From Ochotona curzoniae (Eukaryota > Chordata > Mammalia > Lagomorpha > Ochotonidae): DNA of 64,000 nucleotides. The notes under the pieces were generated by a model. The model saw only the letters and a program-made list of their open reading frames with translations. It made no database searches and was not told the origin of the DNA. The position numbers were made by a program, and so were the translations under genes. Each line of letters begins with the position of its first letter. The first letter of the stretch is position 1. The stretch is taken from the NCBI RefSeq assembly GCF_017591425.1, contig NW_024465796.1, positions 124,001 through 188,000 of the forward strand. The letters run 5' to 3'. Below, piece after piece: positions 46,889-58,917 of this stretch.

Positions 46889-47910
46889 AAGCAGGACATA
46901 TTTTGAACTGATAATTTTATATGGACTATAAATGATGTTAAAAACATCCACATGATATTTGGTAAAATTAAAAGTAAAGATCTATCAGACAACAAAGAAG
47001 TATGTGATAGAGATGTCACATACATGATGATGATGGACAGATGATAGAATAGACTGACAATTATGCTTCATTGTGATTCCGTTGCTGCACATAACGATTT
47101 CCAAGAGCTGCACATTAAACCTCGCCTGTCATCTGTATAATTAACCAGCACACAATCGCCGGCAATTTTAACAACCACTGAGCAGGTGAAGTATTAGTAG
47201 TTCCTTCGACTCACTGCATTCAGACCACATGTTTAATTTAGGAAAAGTCAAACTCTATGTGAATATTAAAAGACATAAAGTTACCAGGCTCTACAGAGGT
47301 TCCAGAGAAATAAACAAACCAGTATCAAGGTAACAAGTACGATTTCCCATTACAGAGAAGCTTCAAAAATGAGGTATGGAAATGCATCTTCTGTTTGTAG
47401 GAGTGCCAATCAAATGAAAACATATTTAAATGAAGGCTCTGGCCACTGTGGTGTGTGAGAGAGGGGCAAATGGGATCCCTTTATGTCATTCAGGTGAGCT
47501 TGAAAGGTGGGGGTGGAGGGGTTGGGAGGGGTTGAGAGCAGGTCCCAGAGGATTGTTGCCTGAGATTGTCACAGGTAATCGGATGATTCATAATTTGTCC
47601 AGGTTGGGGAGGGGCCCAAGAGAGATTGGGGGTAGGATTTTCAGGTGAGATGCCAGGTTACACATCACTGGCAAATGGATAGACCAGTGTGAATTTCTTG
47701 AGCTGTGAGGAGGAGGAGGAAATGGTGCAGGGTCCAAAGTGGAATATTCAAATCACTCTACACACCCATTGCTGCCATCTGGGTTGGAAGTGCAGAATTC
47801 ACCTCTGTACACTGCAACCCATTAGCCTCCATTTTCTACCCAACAGAAAGATGAAAGTAATTCAGCAAATACCTTTTCAGCATCTGGGGAGCAGAAGATC
47901 CTTGACCTAG
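46889..47910. other. Unique sequence with a G-rich patch
   Basis: Contains a G-quadruplex-type motif at 47506-47531. No gene seen. Confidence 0.45.
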
Positions 47911-48072
47911 TATCAGGCATCCTGCCACTCAAGAGAGAAAGCAGGTGGAGTTCCTATTACCTGGCTTCATCCTGGCCCAGCCTCATTTGTGGAGAGAACC
48001 AACAAATGGAATATTTTTCTCACTGTGTCATTCTAACTCCCAAATAAACAATGTCTCAAAAAAAAAAAAAAA
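47911..48072 (+). mobile_element. C-SINE 3' half
   Basis: 'ggtggagttcctattacctg' 'gcttcatcctggcccagcct', 'gagagaaccaacaaatggaa', and tail 'cccaaataaacaatgtctca' plus A14. Confidence 0.8.
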
Positions 48073-48435
48073 TCCCAAGCATGAATAAGCTGGTGTTCAG
48101 CATGTTGATGACCAGTAAGCAGAAATACTTGAGTCAGGAAGAAACTGACTCATAGGAAATGCTCAAAAATCATTTACTGGAGGGATGGGGGATTATTTAA
48201 GCTAGTAAGCAGGCCAATGTATTTCTTCACACTATGCGCTGAAATCAAAGATGGTTTAAGTCCTTTGATAATTCTGCATCATGACCCCTGAGACAGCCTC
48301 AAATTTCAGAAAAACAAAACAAAAACAATAAAATCTACAGGATTTTTGATTTCCAGATGTAAATGTGCATGCCTTAAAGTCTTCACGCATCTCTATTGCA
48401 ATACTTCCAACTCTTCTGCAGTAATGTGTAGAGTT

Positions 48436-48482
48436 GTCACCTCCATCAGACTGTGAACTCCTGGAGCACAAAGACAATGTTG
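48436..48482 (+). mobile_element. Possible LINE-2 tail fragment
   Basis: 'cagactgtgaactcctggag' 'cacaaagacaatgttg' resembles the L2 landmark agactgtgagctccttgagggcaggg. Confidence 0.45.
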
Positions 48483-48689
48483 CAGTCATCTCAGAAGACC
48501 CTGGAGGTAATGACTACCTGCCACACATTGGAAACTCACCAAACGATAAAACAGATATATGTGAGACGTTTGTTCTTGTTTGACTAGCACGCTTAGTATA
48601 AAAATCATCACTTAGGAGTTTTTAAAATATGTCAAATTAATATACAAAGTTAGGCTGTTCCTGATATCATACAGTGCTAACAATAATTT

Positions 48690-48785
48690 ATTAGCTCCCT
48701 TTTACGGGCTAGGCATTGCGAAGGGATAGAAGATGCAAGTACGAGAGCATTTTTCCATGAGCTAGCAGCACTATCAGAGAAGTAA
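48690..48785 (+). mobile_element. Possible MIR/L2-class relic
   Basis: 'ttttacgggctaggcattgc' 'gaagggatagaagatgcaag' then 'ccatgagctagcagcac' is similar to the common ancient segment ggcactgtgctaggc...gatacaaagatg...aaggagct. Confidence 0.35.
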
Positions 48786-49212
48786 TTGCTTCTGTTGCCA
48801 ACATGAACACTAAGCAAGGAGAAGCCTACAAAACACGGCTTCTGTAACTGAAATCCACTTAAGTGCTTCTCAAAATTAACAAAATAATCACAAAAATTTT
48901 ATTTGAATTCCATTTTTCTGAAAATAAGAAGATAGGGTAAGATGCATCACAAGGAAATATTGTCAAGCTTAGAATTTCTGAGGACTATTTCCAATAACTG
49001 CTTTCAGTTTAACAATCAATAGTATAATCTATAAATCAAATGTATAATATATTAAATTCCATTATGTTAGATCAGTTTCTAAACATTGATGACATGTCAA
49101 TTTTATCTCTAGATGGACCAGGTGAAGTTAAAAATATACAGTTAGTAGATAGAAGGGATTTGAGATCTCCTTTCACTTCGAAGAGTTGATAACAAAAATA
49201 AGGGATTATAAC

Positions 49213-49589
49213 TGTCGCTGTCCTGCAGCGATGGACTTGGTGCAGGGAGGCAATAATAACACGCATGGACTACTGACTAATGATCAATAGCCAAAATTTA
49301 TTAGTGGCATCAGACTTTATACACTGAGGATCATATGGGGTAACTGAGGAAGTATCGAGCTTATCCACAAAACCCATCAACTGTTCTATACTCTTGTTTG
49401 GAACTCCTTTTGTTTTGTATATGCTACCAAGTGTTCTCATTCACATGCTGTCCACTCAACTGTTCTTATAGAAATTATACCCAATCAGTTTTACAAAAGG
49501 TATCCATTTGGTTGTTGTCATATAAATACTATCCAATCAATTGTAATCCTGTGCTTTCTGACCTTCTGTGTTCACAATGTCCTCCTACA
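49213..49589 (-). mobile_element. Solo LTR, class II ERV-like, with 6-bp TSD
   Basis: Read on the minus strand it begins TGTAGGAGGACA and ends GACAGCGACA, so it has TG...CA ends. It is flanked on the plus strand by tataac at 49207-49212 and 49590-49595, an exact 6-bp TSD. A polyadenylation signal (AATAAA on the minus strand) lies at 49297-49302, about 85 nt from the 3' end, as expected for an R/U5 boundary. No primer-binding site, gag, pol or env sequence follows. It is the same family as the plus-strand copy at 60342-60724, sharing a 41-bp exact run (49424-49464). The 6-bp TSD suggests ERVK/beta-like; the family name is unknown to me. Confidence 0.85.
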
Positions 49590-49939
49590 TATAACAATGA
49601 ACCAAGATTACCTAACATCATTCTCCAACTAGTGAATCACACATTCATTCTTAATTGCTTCCCCAATAAGTAAAACTTATAAAAAAGCAATTCTTTTTGT
49701 CTCCTCGTTCTCCCTTTATTTTCTGAAATCACTCTGATTTGGGTAGCCCTGTATGACACAGACTAAATAGTGCATCCTTTGGTAAGATTTACTGATTTTC
49801 CTTTCCAGTTGTAGGCACAGGACCCTGAGCTGTCATTTCAGAGAGACAAAAATAAATGGCAGCGAGTACAGTGTAAACATAATAAAGCTAAGCTACATTT
49901 GAATGCTTAATATGTCTGAAATACTTTGTCTACATGTGA

Positions 49940-50075
49940 AATTTGTCCTCCGTGTTATCCTGTGAGACAGGTTGCTCACGGTTACATAGCTAATCAGTAA
50001 CAGAACTGTAATTCAAACTTATATCCATCCTCTGAAACAAATGCTTTCACCATCACACAGTGCTGTCTACTGTAC
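49940..50075 (-). mobile_element. MIR element
   Basis: 'cacggttacatagctaatca' 'gtaacagaactgtaattcaa' 'acttatatcc' then 'tcaccatcacacagtgctgt' is the reverse MIR order. Confidence 0.8.
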
Positions 50076-51187
50076 AGCTCCAGCGTTGTCATTCTAAGTC
50101 ACTCAAAGTGAGATGGAATGGTCTTGTAGATCGGTTTATGCTGTGTACTTCAATTTTGGCATGTTGAGTTAACCTGCAGTAAAGTGTTTCAATGTAGGCC
50201 TCATAACAATGACATTTGATGTATTGCATCTAATATTTGTATACAGTGGGTGACAGAGTGTTCAGAGATAAGTAACAGAAAGCACCCATATCTCATTCAA
50301 AAGCTGGGTGGGTACAGAATCTAAGTATCCAAAATTCTTGACCACTTTTTTTTTTCTGTACTGGGATACTTTTAAGAACTTCTGATATTTCCCTTCTATT
50401 TAATAATCTTTTCCCTTCTCTTACGTTATTATTATACACCTACTTTCTATGTCTGAATCAGTTCCTTTGTTTTGTTCTAACTTTGTAGCTTGCAAGAGTG
50501 GGGAACATGTTTGTTTTTTCCCCAATGGCCATTTGGACATTTTCAGCATCATTCAAGGCCTGTATAAAATTATCAGTGTAAAGATCAACCTGTTCCAGGG
50601 TTATTGAATTGTGAGTTCCAATGTCTGTTGCTTTGGCAGGACAAAACTATCTATTTGCATACATCTCATAGAGCCCATGGACCAGATGCTCCTCACCAAT
50701 GCTTCATGGGGACTCTTAACATGCTCCTCTAATCCATTATATGGTTGTGGTACTCAATTAAAGCTTTTAAAGCAGCCTTCTCCACCTCTGATCTGTGACC
50801 AGGACCAAGTTTGCTATTAACCCATAATTTACACATGTTTTGAAATGAGTGTAAGAATTTGTGCTTCTAGACTTGGCAGAATGACCAAATGTGATCAGAC
50901 GTCAAACACCTACAGAAGGGGGTGGAGAGTCAGTCACCCAGATACTTGCCGACACTACTGTGGGTGTATTTAGTACCGTTTATGTTACATTGTGGCTCCC
51001 CAGAGGAAACCCTTCATTCCCTACTGCCAATATTGAAGAGTCAAGTGCCACTGGTGCCCCTCTGGCCTGCTCATCCACCCCCATGAGGGTCCCTTGCTTT
51101 CTCAGGGAGCAGAGCAGATCGTGGCCTCCAACTTGATTATCAGCCATTACTTGTGTATGGAAGTTTGGGAATTTGACAATTTCTCCA
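50076..51187. other. Unique or ancient sequence, no gene seen
   Basis: The part near 50500-50830 has the texture of an old DNA transposon or L2 relic but cannot be assigned. Confidence 0.35.
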
Positions 51188-51292
51188 TTCCACAACCTCC
51201 TCTTCCTTCTCAGTCTTCCTCTTCATCCCCTTCCTCCTCCTCTTCTTTATTCTGTCTCTCCACCTCCTTTTTTTTCTTTTCTTTTTCCTTGC
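51188..51292. repeat. Polypyrimidine-rich tract
   Basis: TCC/TTC-rich run with few purines. Confidence 0.8.
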
Positions 51293-51634
51293 CTCACCAA
51301 ATTTGCTTAGGTGCAAGTCTGAATGTTCTACTCCTTTATACTAGAAGTTTCATTGCAGATCTTCCTTGGATAATCCTTATATTCTGCTTAGATGACTGAG
51401 TTATACACTCAATCTTTTCGAAGAATGGTTGGTATGACTCAAACACTCTGACTTCTTCATCTTTTTTAATGCTAATGAACAACTGACATACAGTATCTCT
51501 ACACTCTATCCTGGCTATGAATGGCCTAGTTTTATTATCTGAACACACTGAGAATGTTATGTTTTGTGTTACACATTTTGGGACTTCCCTGTTAAGGAGC
51601 TATATGTTAGTTCTTCATGCTGGTGTCCCCTTGA

Positions 51635-52060
51635 CTGATATTGGGCCACTAGCTGGGAAAATGCCCACGTTGCTTAGGCATAAGGCAAGTGCAGCTTGGC
51701 AAACAGACCCACTTGGCTCAGCCTAACTGAGCCAGGAAATTGAGGTTAACCGCCTATACTGCCCTGTCAGTTTATCAAGCTGGCTGAACTCACATGGCCC
51801 CCTGATAGACAGGCTCCTCTGCCTGCATTGTTTGCCCTTAATTGTTATTGGTTTGTGCTGTTGGTTGTTTATATGATTGGTAAAAAAATACCTTGCCAAT
51901 ACCTACTGAACTGCCTCTACATAGTAACCCACACCTTTCATAACCTTTATATATTCTAATACATTTGGGCTGACTTGTCTAAAACTAGTCTCCAGAGGTC
52001 TGTGTGAGATTCCATTACTGTGCCTTCCTTACTTGGCCGGTGGGCTTCTCAATTGCCCTG
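51635..52060 (+). mobile_element. Possible solo LTR (ERV1-like)
   Basis: The order of promoter-like features suits an LTR: CCAAT-type boxes in inverse form ('gttattggtttg' near 51847, 'tgattggtaa' near 51875), a TATA-like 'ctttatatattc' near 51945, then a GC-richer stretch. Exact TG/CA ends and a TSD could not be fixed. Confidence 0.38.
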
Positions 52061-52159
52061 AGTCAAGCCCACAGACTTCTCTGTTTCATGTCACAGATTC
52101 CTTTTGCAGTCCATCTCTTTTGCCTATTCTCAATCTCTAGGGGAGTATACCTAGTTTCA

Positions 52160-52690
52160 TAGCTTCATACAACTTCTATATACTGATAACTTCCAAACTC
52201 TTAGCCCTATCTCCAACAAATACTTCCACACTCACAAGTTCAGCCATCCATTGCCCAACTTAGGAATATCACATACTTCCCAGGGTCTGAACAGAGCTTC
52301 CCAGCCTCCCACCATCACCACTCATTTCTTCTGTGTTTTTCAATCACATAGGTGTCAGCATCACCTAGTAATATTCTCAAGAAGTAATTCGGTGGGCACC
52401 TCTCCTCTCCTCTTCCACTGCATCAATATATACATCTGTATGATATCTAAAACACCTCCTAAATCCACATCACTCTTACAAAGAAGGATGAGTGAAGCCA
52501 CCATCATTGAGAACCTCCATAATTGCAGTTACCTTTTTACATGTCAATTTTGACACCAGTCCCCTACCAATCCAATTTCTCCTCCAAAAAGCATTTTGAT
52601 TACAAATGATCATCCCTTTTCATTTTTTCACAAGCTTACAATTTGTCTCCAAGCCTTTTCCCTCAACATAAAAGCAACCTAATTACCAAG
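52160..52690 (+). mobile_element. Ancient mammalian repeat, family not named
   Basis: 'atactgataacttccaaact' 'cttagccctatctcc', 'gaagccaccatcattgagaa' 'cctccataattgcag' and the following CT-rich segments resemble a common old repeat containing gccaccatcatctctcacctggattactgcaatagc. Strongly eroded. Confidence 0.4.
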
Positions 52691-52918
52691 GCATCAAGTC
52701 CTCTCATTAGTCGAATTCATGTTTTTCTCTGAGTTATTTTCCCAAAGTTCATTGCTTGACTTCTTCAAATAAGACCATTTTCTTCTTACTTTGAGTCCTT
52801 TCCATTTGCATTTTTCTTTATCTTCATTTTCTACCTCATTTTTATCATTTAGTCCCAACTGTAATGCCATTCCCTAAGAAGTGTTGTTCCATGCTAATGC
52901 TGTGGCTTCGTAATGACC

Positions 52919-53028
52919 CAGCGCTGTCTGTTGCAGCCAGTTGAGTAGGTGCAAGATCTCTTTTGCATCTCTCCTTTTCTCCATAACTCTGCTTTTCAAA
53001 TAAACATATAAGTAAATCTTTAAAAAGA
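52919..53028 (+). mobile_element. C-SINE 3' fragment
   Basis: 'ttgcagccagttgagtaggt' then 'ataactctgcttttcaaata' 'aacatataagtaaatcttta' is the end of an older C-SINE. Confidence 0.8.
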
Positions 53029-54689
53029 AAGAAATGTCTGTAATGACCACCTAATTGGAATTACCATTAACTTCAATGCCAAATACACACTGAATGCTAT
53101 CATAGCTCCAGGTTCTACTTCATTCACAGCACATGCTGACTTCCCTTGTGCCCAGGATAGTCACCTTCTAAATCGCCTACCCACTTATTGGCTTAATCCT
53201 TCATTTCAACCCAGTATTTAGCATCATATAATCACTGAATCATTCCTGCTTTATTCAACTTGCATTGCTAGGACTGAAGTATTAACCAGCAGATATTCAG
53301 CAGCTACTTCTTGTATAGATTGATAACTAAATTCAGGTGACAAAATACTAATCCTAAGACTAATACTACTACTAAATAATAGGTTATGTTTGAGAGAAAA
53401 TGGTAGAACAAAACATATTCTAGGTTCTTCTCAGAATTCCAGAAAATGTGGAGGCATGGTCAGTTTGCATGACTAGGACTGAAATTGCTGCAGCACAAAA
53501 TCTTTATTTAGGCGTATGAGAGCACAGGGGTATAAATAATGACCTTTTTAATAAAACAAAAAGATTTATAACAATGTTAGGCATGATTTTATGCTATGAA
53601 ATAATAAAAGGATTACGAAATACTTAGTAGAAAATCTAAAGAAAGTAGATGAGAATGATGTTTACAAACCAGAAAATCCCCAAGCGTTTTTAAATATCTC
53701 TAATCTCTTTCTAACTTCTCTGAAGATAGCATAGTACTAAAGATCCAGTTTTTACTCTACAGGTAACAAATACGTATTTATAATCCCCAAATGAGTTTTC
53801 CCAACCACCATTTTTTCCAAATACTTCTCAGATGTCAAAGATTAAGCAAATAAATGCAAATATCTAGGATCAATTGAAAATCACAGGGAATGACAAAATG
53901 CAGTCAAGTCAATTCATTGGCTCCAAGTACTACTTCATGTACCTGGTTCAGTAAGGATCCACTGAAGATCTGTAGCACTGTACAGATGTTCCAATGAATA
54001 CACTCACTCACTGAAGGACTGGTAGCACTGAGGGAAGGCATTTCTGGGAACATCATACCTGTATTTGGTGTTGAAGGATGTGTAGAAATGATTAAGACAG
54101 TAAATTCTCCTAGGGCTAAGAGAATAGGGACTTCTCTATGAGTGAGCAAGAGGGATTTACTCCTAAACAAGTAGAAATGGATTTTCACATGAAGAAGGAG
54201 CAGGAGGTACAGAGGGGAGCCTGGTGCAGAAGCAGCCATGCTGGACTCTTTACAAGGAGTTATCAAAACTGAACGTCTAAGAGAAGCATGCGTTGTCTCA
54301 CCTTCCTGGAAGCTGAGTCCACTCCAGGCAGTTAGCAGAGCTGTGCTCCCTGGGAGTTATCCTAAAGATTCTTTCCTGTTGGTAGGGTGTCTCCAGGAAG
54401 TAGAGATTCTGGAAGCTGAGTGACATCATGAAAGATCAATCAGAACAGATCTCAACCTCAGTGCTGGGACAGGGTCCCAGTGTGCTGCAGCTGAGCTGTG
54501 TATCAGCCTTTCAGTTACCATAGCACAGAATTGGTCAGAGGACCAGGAGAGAAGTTGTGGTGGATCTGGGGCTCTACCCTATAAGGTATCAAAAACCATT
54601 TGTAATGATGTGTTTTAGCTATATTTGATGGACCACAGAACTTTTCCGTTGAAGTGAACATACTATAAATTTCAGTTTGTTAAATTCTA
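53029..54689. other. Unique sequence, no gene seen
   Basis: A 120-codon minus-strand frame (53904-54266) has a Leu-rich stretch but no recognised domain, and lies in DNA resembling an old repeat. Confidence 0.4.
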
Positions 54690-54850
54690 TTGTAGTGAAA
54701 AGAACACACAATTTTGAAGTTTTTTAGGATCTGATTTAACTGCCAACTCCAGCTCCATTACTTACCAACTATAAGGCCTCAGGGCAGGCATCTGTTCTCT
54801 TTAACCTCACTTTCATTTCACTTGTTTAAAGGGATGTAATGGAGCCTCTG
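54690..54850 (+). mobile_element. MIR element
   Basis: 'ccagctccattacttaccaa' 'ctataaggcctcagggcagg' and 'acctcactttcatttcactt' 'gtttaaagggatg' match the MIR core in order. Confidence 0.75.
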
Positions 54851-55179
54851 TTACACAAGCTGTCACACCAGGAAACCTGCGAAGAAAGGAAACTGTCAGA
54901 GCTATCTTGCTGTTTCTCAGTTTTCCCACAGTCTTTCCTGAGACTAATGTATGATAGGTAGCAGAGACCAGGGCTGTCATTATGAGACAATCATTGTCAC
55001 TGTTATTGTTCTCATTGTAGTTGCTGAACAAATGGGCTGAGAAAGGAGCAGATTGCTGTGTTCTGCTAAAACGTCAAGGAAATAGTGCACTCGTGTTTTG
55101 TATTGGGTTCTTCTGCCCTGTGTTATATAACCATTAAGTCCAGGTTCCCTGTTAGCCTATGTGTGCCCAGAGCTTGAAC

Positions 55180-55290
55180 AACACGAGTGTAGTTGCTCAC
55201 AGTTCTGAAAGCTGGCATTACAACAGCAAGGTGATGCCAGGTGAGTTTCCTCAGTGGTCTCTTGCCTTGATTAATACATGGCCACATTCT
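55180..55290 (+). mobile_element. Ancient mammalian repeat, second copy
   Basis: 'gctcacagttctgaaagctg' 'gcattacaacagcaaggtga' and 'catggccacattctcctc' correspond to the same unnamed family as 31389-31590. Confidence 0.5.
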
Positions 55291-55304
55291 CCTCTAACTA
55301 TAAT

Positions 55305-55529
55305 TATTGATCTGTTCAGATAGACTTTGTGTATCTAAGCGCTTACCATTTCACCTAGATCATCCGATAAATTCACACATAGTTTTTCATAGACTCTCTT
55401 TGGGTCATTTCTGTTTTAACCAGAGCACTTACAATGTCTCATTTTTCATTTCAGAACTTATTCACTTGAGCATTCCCTCTTTCCTGAGTGCTTTTAATAA
55501 AATTTTCTCTATTTCATTTATTTTTTTCT
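55305..55529 (-). mobile_element. LINE-1 ORF2 fragment, antisense (left piece)
   Basis: Antisense RT-upstream landmarks: 'gatctgttcagatagacttt', 'tcatagactctctttgggtc', 'acaatgtctcatttttcatt' 'tcagaacttattcacttgag'. Continues beyond an inserted SINE at 55856. Confidence 0.72.
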
Positions 55530-55855
55530 GTTATTAAGATTTTCTTTCTTTTTTTCATTTTCATTTTTAATTGAAAGAGTTACAGAGTGGAGAGACAGAT
55601 ATTCCATCCACTGGTTCAGTCCCCAAACAGCCTCAATGATCAGAACTGAATGATCCTAAGCCAGGATCTCAGAGCTCCTTCCATGTCTCTAAAGTAGGTA
55701 CAGGGGCCCAAGGGCCTGAATCATCCTCCAAGGGTTTGCAGATCATCAACAGGGAGCTAGATGGGAAGTGGGAAAGCTGGCACGTGGACTGACTCCCATG
55801 TGGGATTCTGATACCACAGGCACAGGCTTAACGTGAAATTCTACCGTGCTGGTCC
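55530..55855 (-). mobile_element. C-SINE inserted in an antisense L1
   Basis: Reverse tail 'catttttaattgaaagagtt' 'acagag', full body, head 'aggcttaacgtgaaattcta' 'ccgtgctggtcc'. Flanks share tttcattta-like sequence (55510-55525 and 55857-55870), consistent with a degraded TSD. Confidence 0.85.
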
Positions 55856-56185
55856 TGATATCATTTATTTATCTTTTCAAAGAATCAATTACTTTTCACC
55901 ATTTTATATTTCTAAAAATAGTATGTAGATCATTTTTTCTGCTCTAATATTTGCTATTTACTCTAATATTTGCTATTTACTTCTCTCTGGGAACTCTGTA
56001 ATGAGTGTGTTCTTGTTCCTCAAGCCATAATCTTAGTTTACCTGTGAGCTTTCTAATATAAACTTTTGTGCTATAAAAATTTTTATGACTAATTTTGCTG
56101 CTTTCATTAACTTTGGTGTATTTCCTTTGTAATTTATCTCAATACATTTTAATTCCAATTTTTATTTTCTATTTTGTTAAATAGT
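55856..56185 (-). mobile_element. LINE-1 ORF2 fragment, antisense (right piece)
   Basis: Continues the L1 order: 'tttatcttttcaaagaatca' 'attacttttc', 'ttttctgctctaatatttgc', then 'ttgctgctttcattaacttt'. Contains a 19-bp tandem duplication at 55942-55979. Confidence 0.75.
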
Positions 56186-56353
56186 GTATGTATTTCATAG
56201 ATTCTATTCTAATAAAATAACCATCTTCCCTCTCTCCCTCCTTCCCTTACTCAATACTTTTTCCTTCCATTACAATTTTCACACAAAAATTTTTTTTTTA
56301 GCCAACTCTACAAGTGGACCAAATTATTCATATAATATTCACACAGTAGTTAC

Positions 56354-56660
56354 AGTGTAATGATAGGTTGCAGCTGTGTAAGCGAGGCCTTCACCTGCCA
56401 CGTCAACATCCCAGATTGGCTCCAGTTTGTATCTAGACTGCTCTTATCCAACTTGCTATCAATGACCTGGGTCAACAGAGGAGGATGGCCCGAGTGCTTG
56501 GGTTCCTGGACTGATGTGGGAGACCATTAAGAAACTCCTGACTCCTGGCTTACATATGTGCTCACCTCTGGAGGTTACAGCCATTGAGGGAGAGAACAAA
56601 CAAATGGAGGAGGATCTCCCCCTCTGTATAACTCTGCCTGCCAAATAAAAATAAATTTTA
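56354..56660 (+). mobile_element. Older C-SINE, full length
   Basis: 'taggttgcagctgtgtaagc' head, 'gaggatggcccgagtgcttg' core, 'gagggagagaacaaacaaat' 'ggaggagg', tail 'ccaaataaaaataaatttta'. Confidence 0.88.
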
Positions 56661-56699
56661 ATATGTGATGATGACAATTCCATGGGAGAATATGCAAGA

Positions 56700-57155
56700 A
56701 GAATTAAAACCAATGATCATGACAAAAGTCTTCAATTTGTCCTTATATTTCATTATATTCTGACACATATCAAAGAAAATATTGGATATATTTCTTTTGG
56801 AACTGGCATATTTCACTAAGCATAATGGCTTCCATTTGCATTTTTTTTGCTAGAGGATTTGATTCTTTTATGGCTGAGTATTATTTCACAGTGTTTACAT
56901 CCCACATTTCTTTATATCTATCATCTGTGGATAGACTTTTGGGTGGATATTTAATATTATGGTTTAAGTATTGTAAATTGAGTGTCAATAAACATGGGGG
57001 TATGGATAACTCTCTTATATGCTGAAATTATTTTGGGAGGTAAGTTACCACAAGTAGAATGGCCACATTATATTTTAGATATTTTTTTCAAATATCTGAG
57101 GAATGTCCACAATGGTTGTACAAGTTCACATTTCTTCCAATAGTGAATTAAGATC
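56700..57155 (-). mobile_element. LINE-1 ORF2 C-terminal fragment, antisense
   Basis: 'ggctgagtattatttcacag', 'atctgtggatagacttttgg' 'gtggatatt', 'gtcaataaacatgggggtat' and 'aatgtccacaatggttgtac' 'aagttcacatttcttccaat' are antisense C-terminal ORF2 landmarks in order. Confidence 0.82.
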
Positions 57156-57158
57156 CTC

Positions 57159-57355
57159 TTTTTTATAAAGATGTACTCGTTTTTATTTGACATATAGAAA
57201 AAAAAAAAAAAAAAGATCTTCCATCTGCTAGTTCATTTCCCAAAGGACTACAATGGCTGTAACTGGGTTGATTTGAAGCCAGGAGCCAGAAAATTCTTCC
57301 AAATCTCCCATGTGGCTGCAGCGTTCCAAGACCTTGTACATCCATCAACTGTGAT
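57159..57355 (-). mobile_element. C-SINE, 5'-truncated
   Basis: Tail 'tttttatttgacatatagaa' then an internal A18 run replacing the usual GAGAGGAGG segment, 'gatcttccatctgctagttc', and body until about 57355. The head is missing. Confidence 0.85.
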
Positions 57356-58296
57356 TCCTCTATATGCTTTAGTACCATTTGTTTAGTTTCGTCTCTGACT
57401 TAATTTTAAAACAGAAAAACTGAGCACGCCTTACCCACTTATAGTCTCCCCCACATCTCAATATTCTACAGCAGTCTGGTATTTTGCTGTGGATGATACT
57501 TCAACACATATACATTGATTGCGGCCCAAATCTCCAACTGCCAAGAGTGCTTCCATTATATTGCACCTCTGGTGATTTTTAACAAACATATCGTGTGATA
57601 TTTAGTGTCAACCAAACTTCACTACCCTAACAAAGGATTTCAAAAAATTATCTTGCAGTGATTTTACATTTATAGAAAAGTCTAAAGAATTTCCTTCCTC
57701 TCATTTCCCTGTTTTAGTCTTTGTGCAGCTATGGCATTTCATCAAAGCTAAAAGTTAGTATTCATACAACTCCACAATGCATAAGCCATAATCAGCTTAT
57801 AAGTGTTAATGAAACTGGCCCACAAATTAGACCTCTGAATTAAAAAAAAAAAAGTTCTGAAAAGCATTGATGTAGGTAAGAAATTGTTTCAAAAGATCAA
57901 AAGTGGTAATAATTGGAGATAGTTAAACAGTACTTCATAGAAAATTGGGGACAAAATTAAATTGGATAATAGTGTTTACTCTGAAAAATACCTTTTCAGT
58001 GAGTATTCCTCTCTGAAGATATAATTTCTATTTAAATATTTGCATTCAAAGTTCTTGGTAGAGTAACTGAGTGGAGGAAAAGGAGGCATGCTTGGGACCA
58101 GTAAATGGATTAGCTTCTGTGACCAAGCCTAAAGCAGTGCTGTACAAATAGTTAATGGCTGTGAAGTAGGTATTTACTTATCTGAGCCTCTCTGGTTTGC
58201 GTGTGAATAAATTCCCATCATAATAGTCTTCCAGCAACACATGCAACCAGTTTTCTTCTTCCTACCCAAAACAGAACAGAGCAATACCCTCCACTC
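57356..58296. other. Unique sequence, no gene seen
   Basis: No recognised element. An A11 run lies near 57842. Confidence 0.45.
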
Positions 58297-58299
58297 CCG

Positions 58300-58339
<40 letters not shown>

Positions 58340-58351
58340 ACACACACACAC
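58297..58351. repeat. (CA)n microsatellite
   Basis: About 26 CA units with a single TA interruption. It accounts for the Val-Cys repeat frame on the minus strand. Confidence 0.97.
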
Positions 58352-58610
58352 TCTGCAACCCCAATGCCTTTCCCTTGTTGAGGATCCCCATTCACAACAG
58401 GAAGTGATGCCTGTCTGTTAGCTGGGCCAACAAACACAAACACATAATCTGAATAGGCAGCTGTGTGGAGGCACCCAAGGATCAATGCTTGTCAACTAAT
58501 TATTGTTCCAAAATGATGGTCAAGTGTTTTAACATGGAAATTCATCTTTTACAAAAGTGGGGAGGATTATTTCTTTTTACCTTTATTTTTTAATGCTAAG
58601 ATGATATGTG

Positions 58611-58912
58611 TTTTTAAAGATTTATTAATTTTATCTTAAAGGGTGGATGACAAAGAGAGAAGAGAAGTAAAGAAAGAGAGATCAGCCATTGTTTATTCCC
58701 CAAATGACCACAAAGGCTGGGATGGGCCACACTGAAACCAGGAGCCTGGAATTCCATCTGGGTACCCGCTTGGGCATGGTCCCAAGGCCTCGATTGCTTT
58801 ACCACGTACATTTGCAAGGAGCAAGACTGAAAATGAAGTGGCAAGAATCAAACTGTTGGTTATACAGAATGCAAGCATCCCAGCGGTTTAATCCAATTCA
58901 CCGACATGTGCT
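58611..58912 (-). mobile_element. C-SINE, full length
   Basis: Tail 'tttttaaagatttattaatt', 'gggccacactgaaaccagga', 'aaatgaagtggcaagaatca', head region to 58912. Tandem with the next SINE. Confidence 0.85.
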
Positions 58913-58917
58913 GACTT

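Noticed and set aside
53904..54266. 120-codon minus-strand open frame
   Set aside because: A Leu-rich stretch could be mistaken for a signal peptide, but there is no domain and the DNA resembles an old repeat.
58174..58485. 103-codon minus-strand frame with Val-Cys repeats
   Set aside because: Produced by the CA microsatellite.
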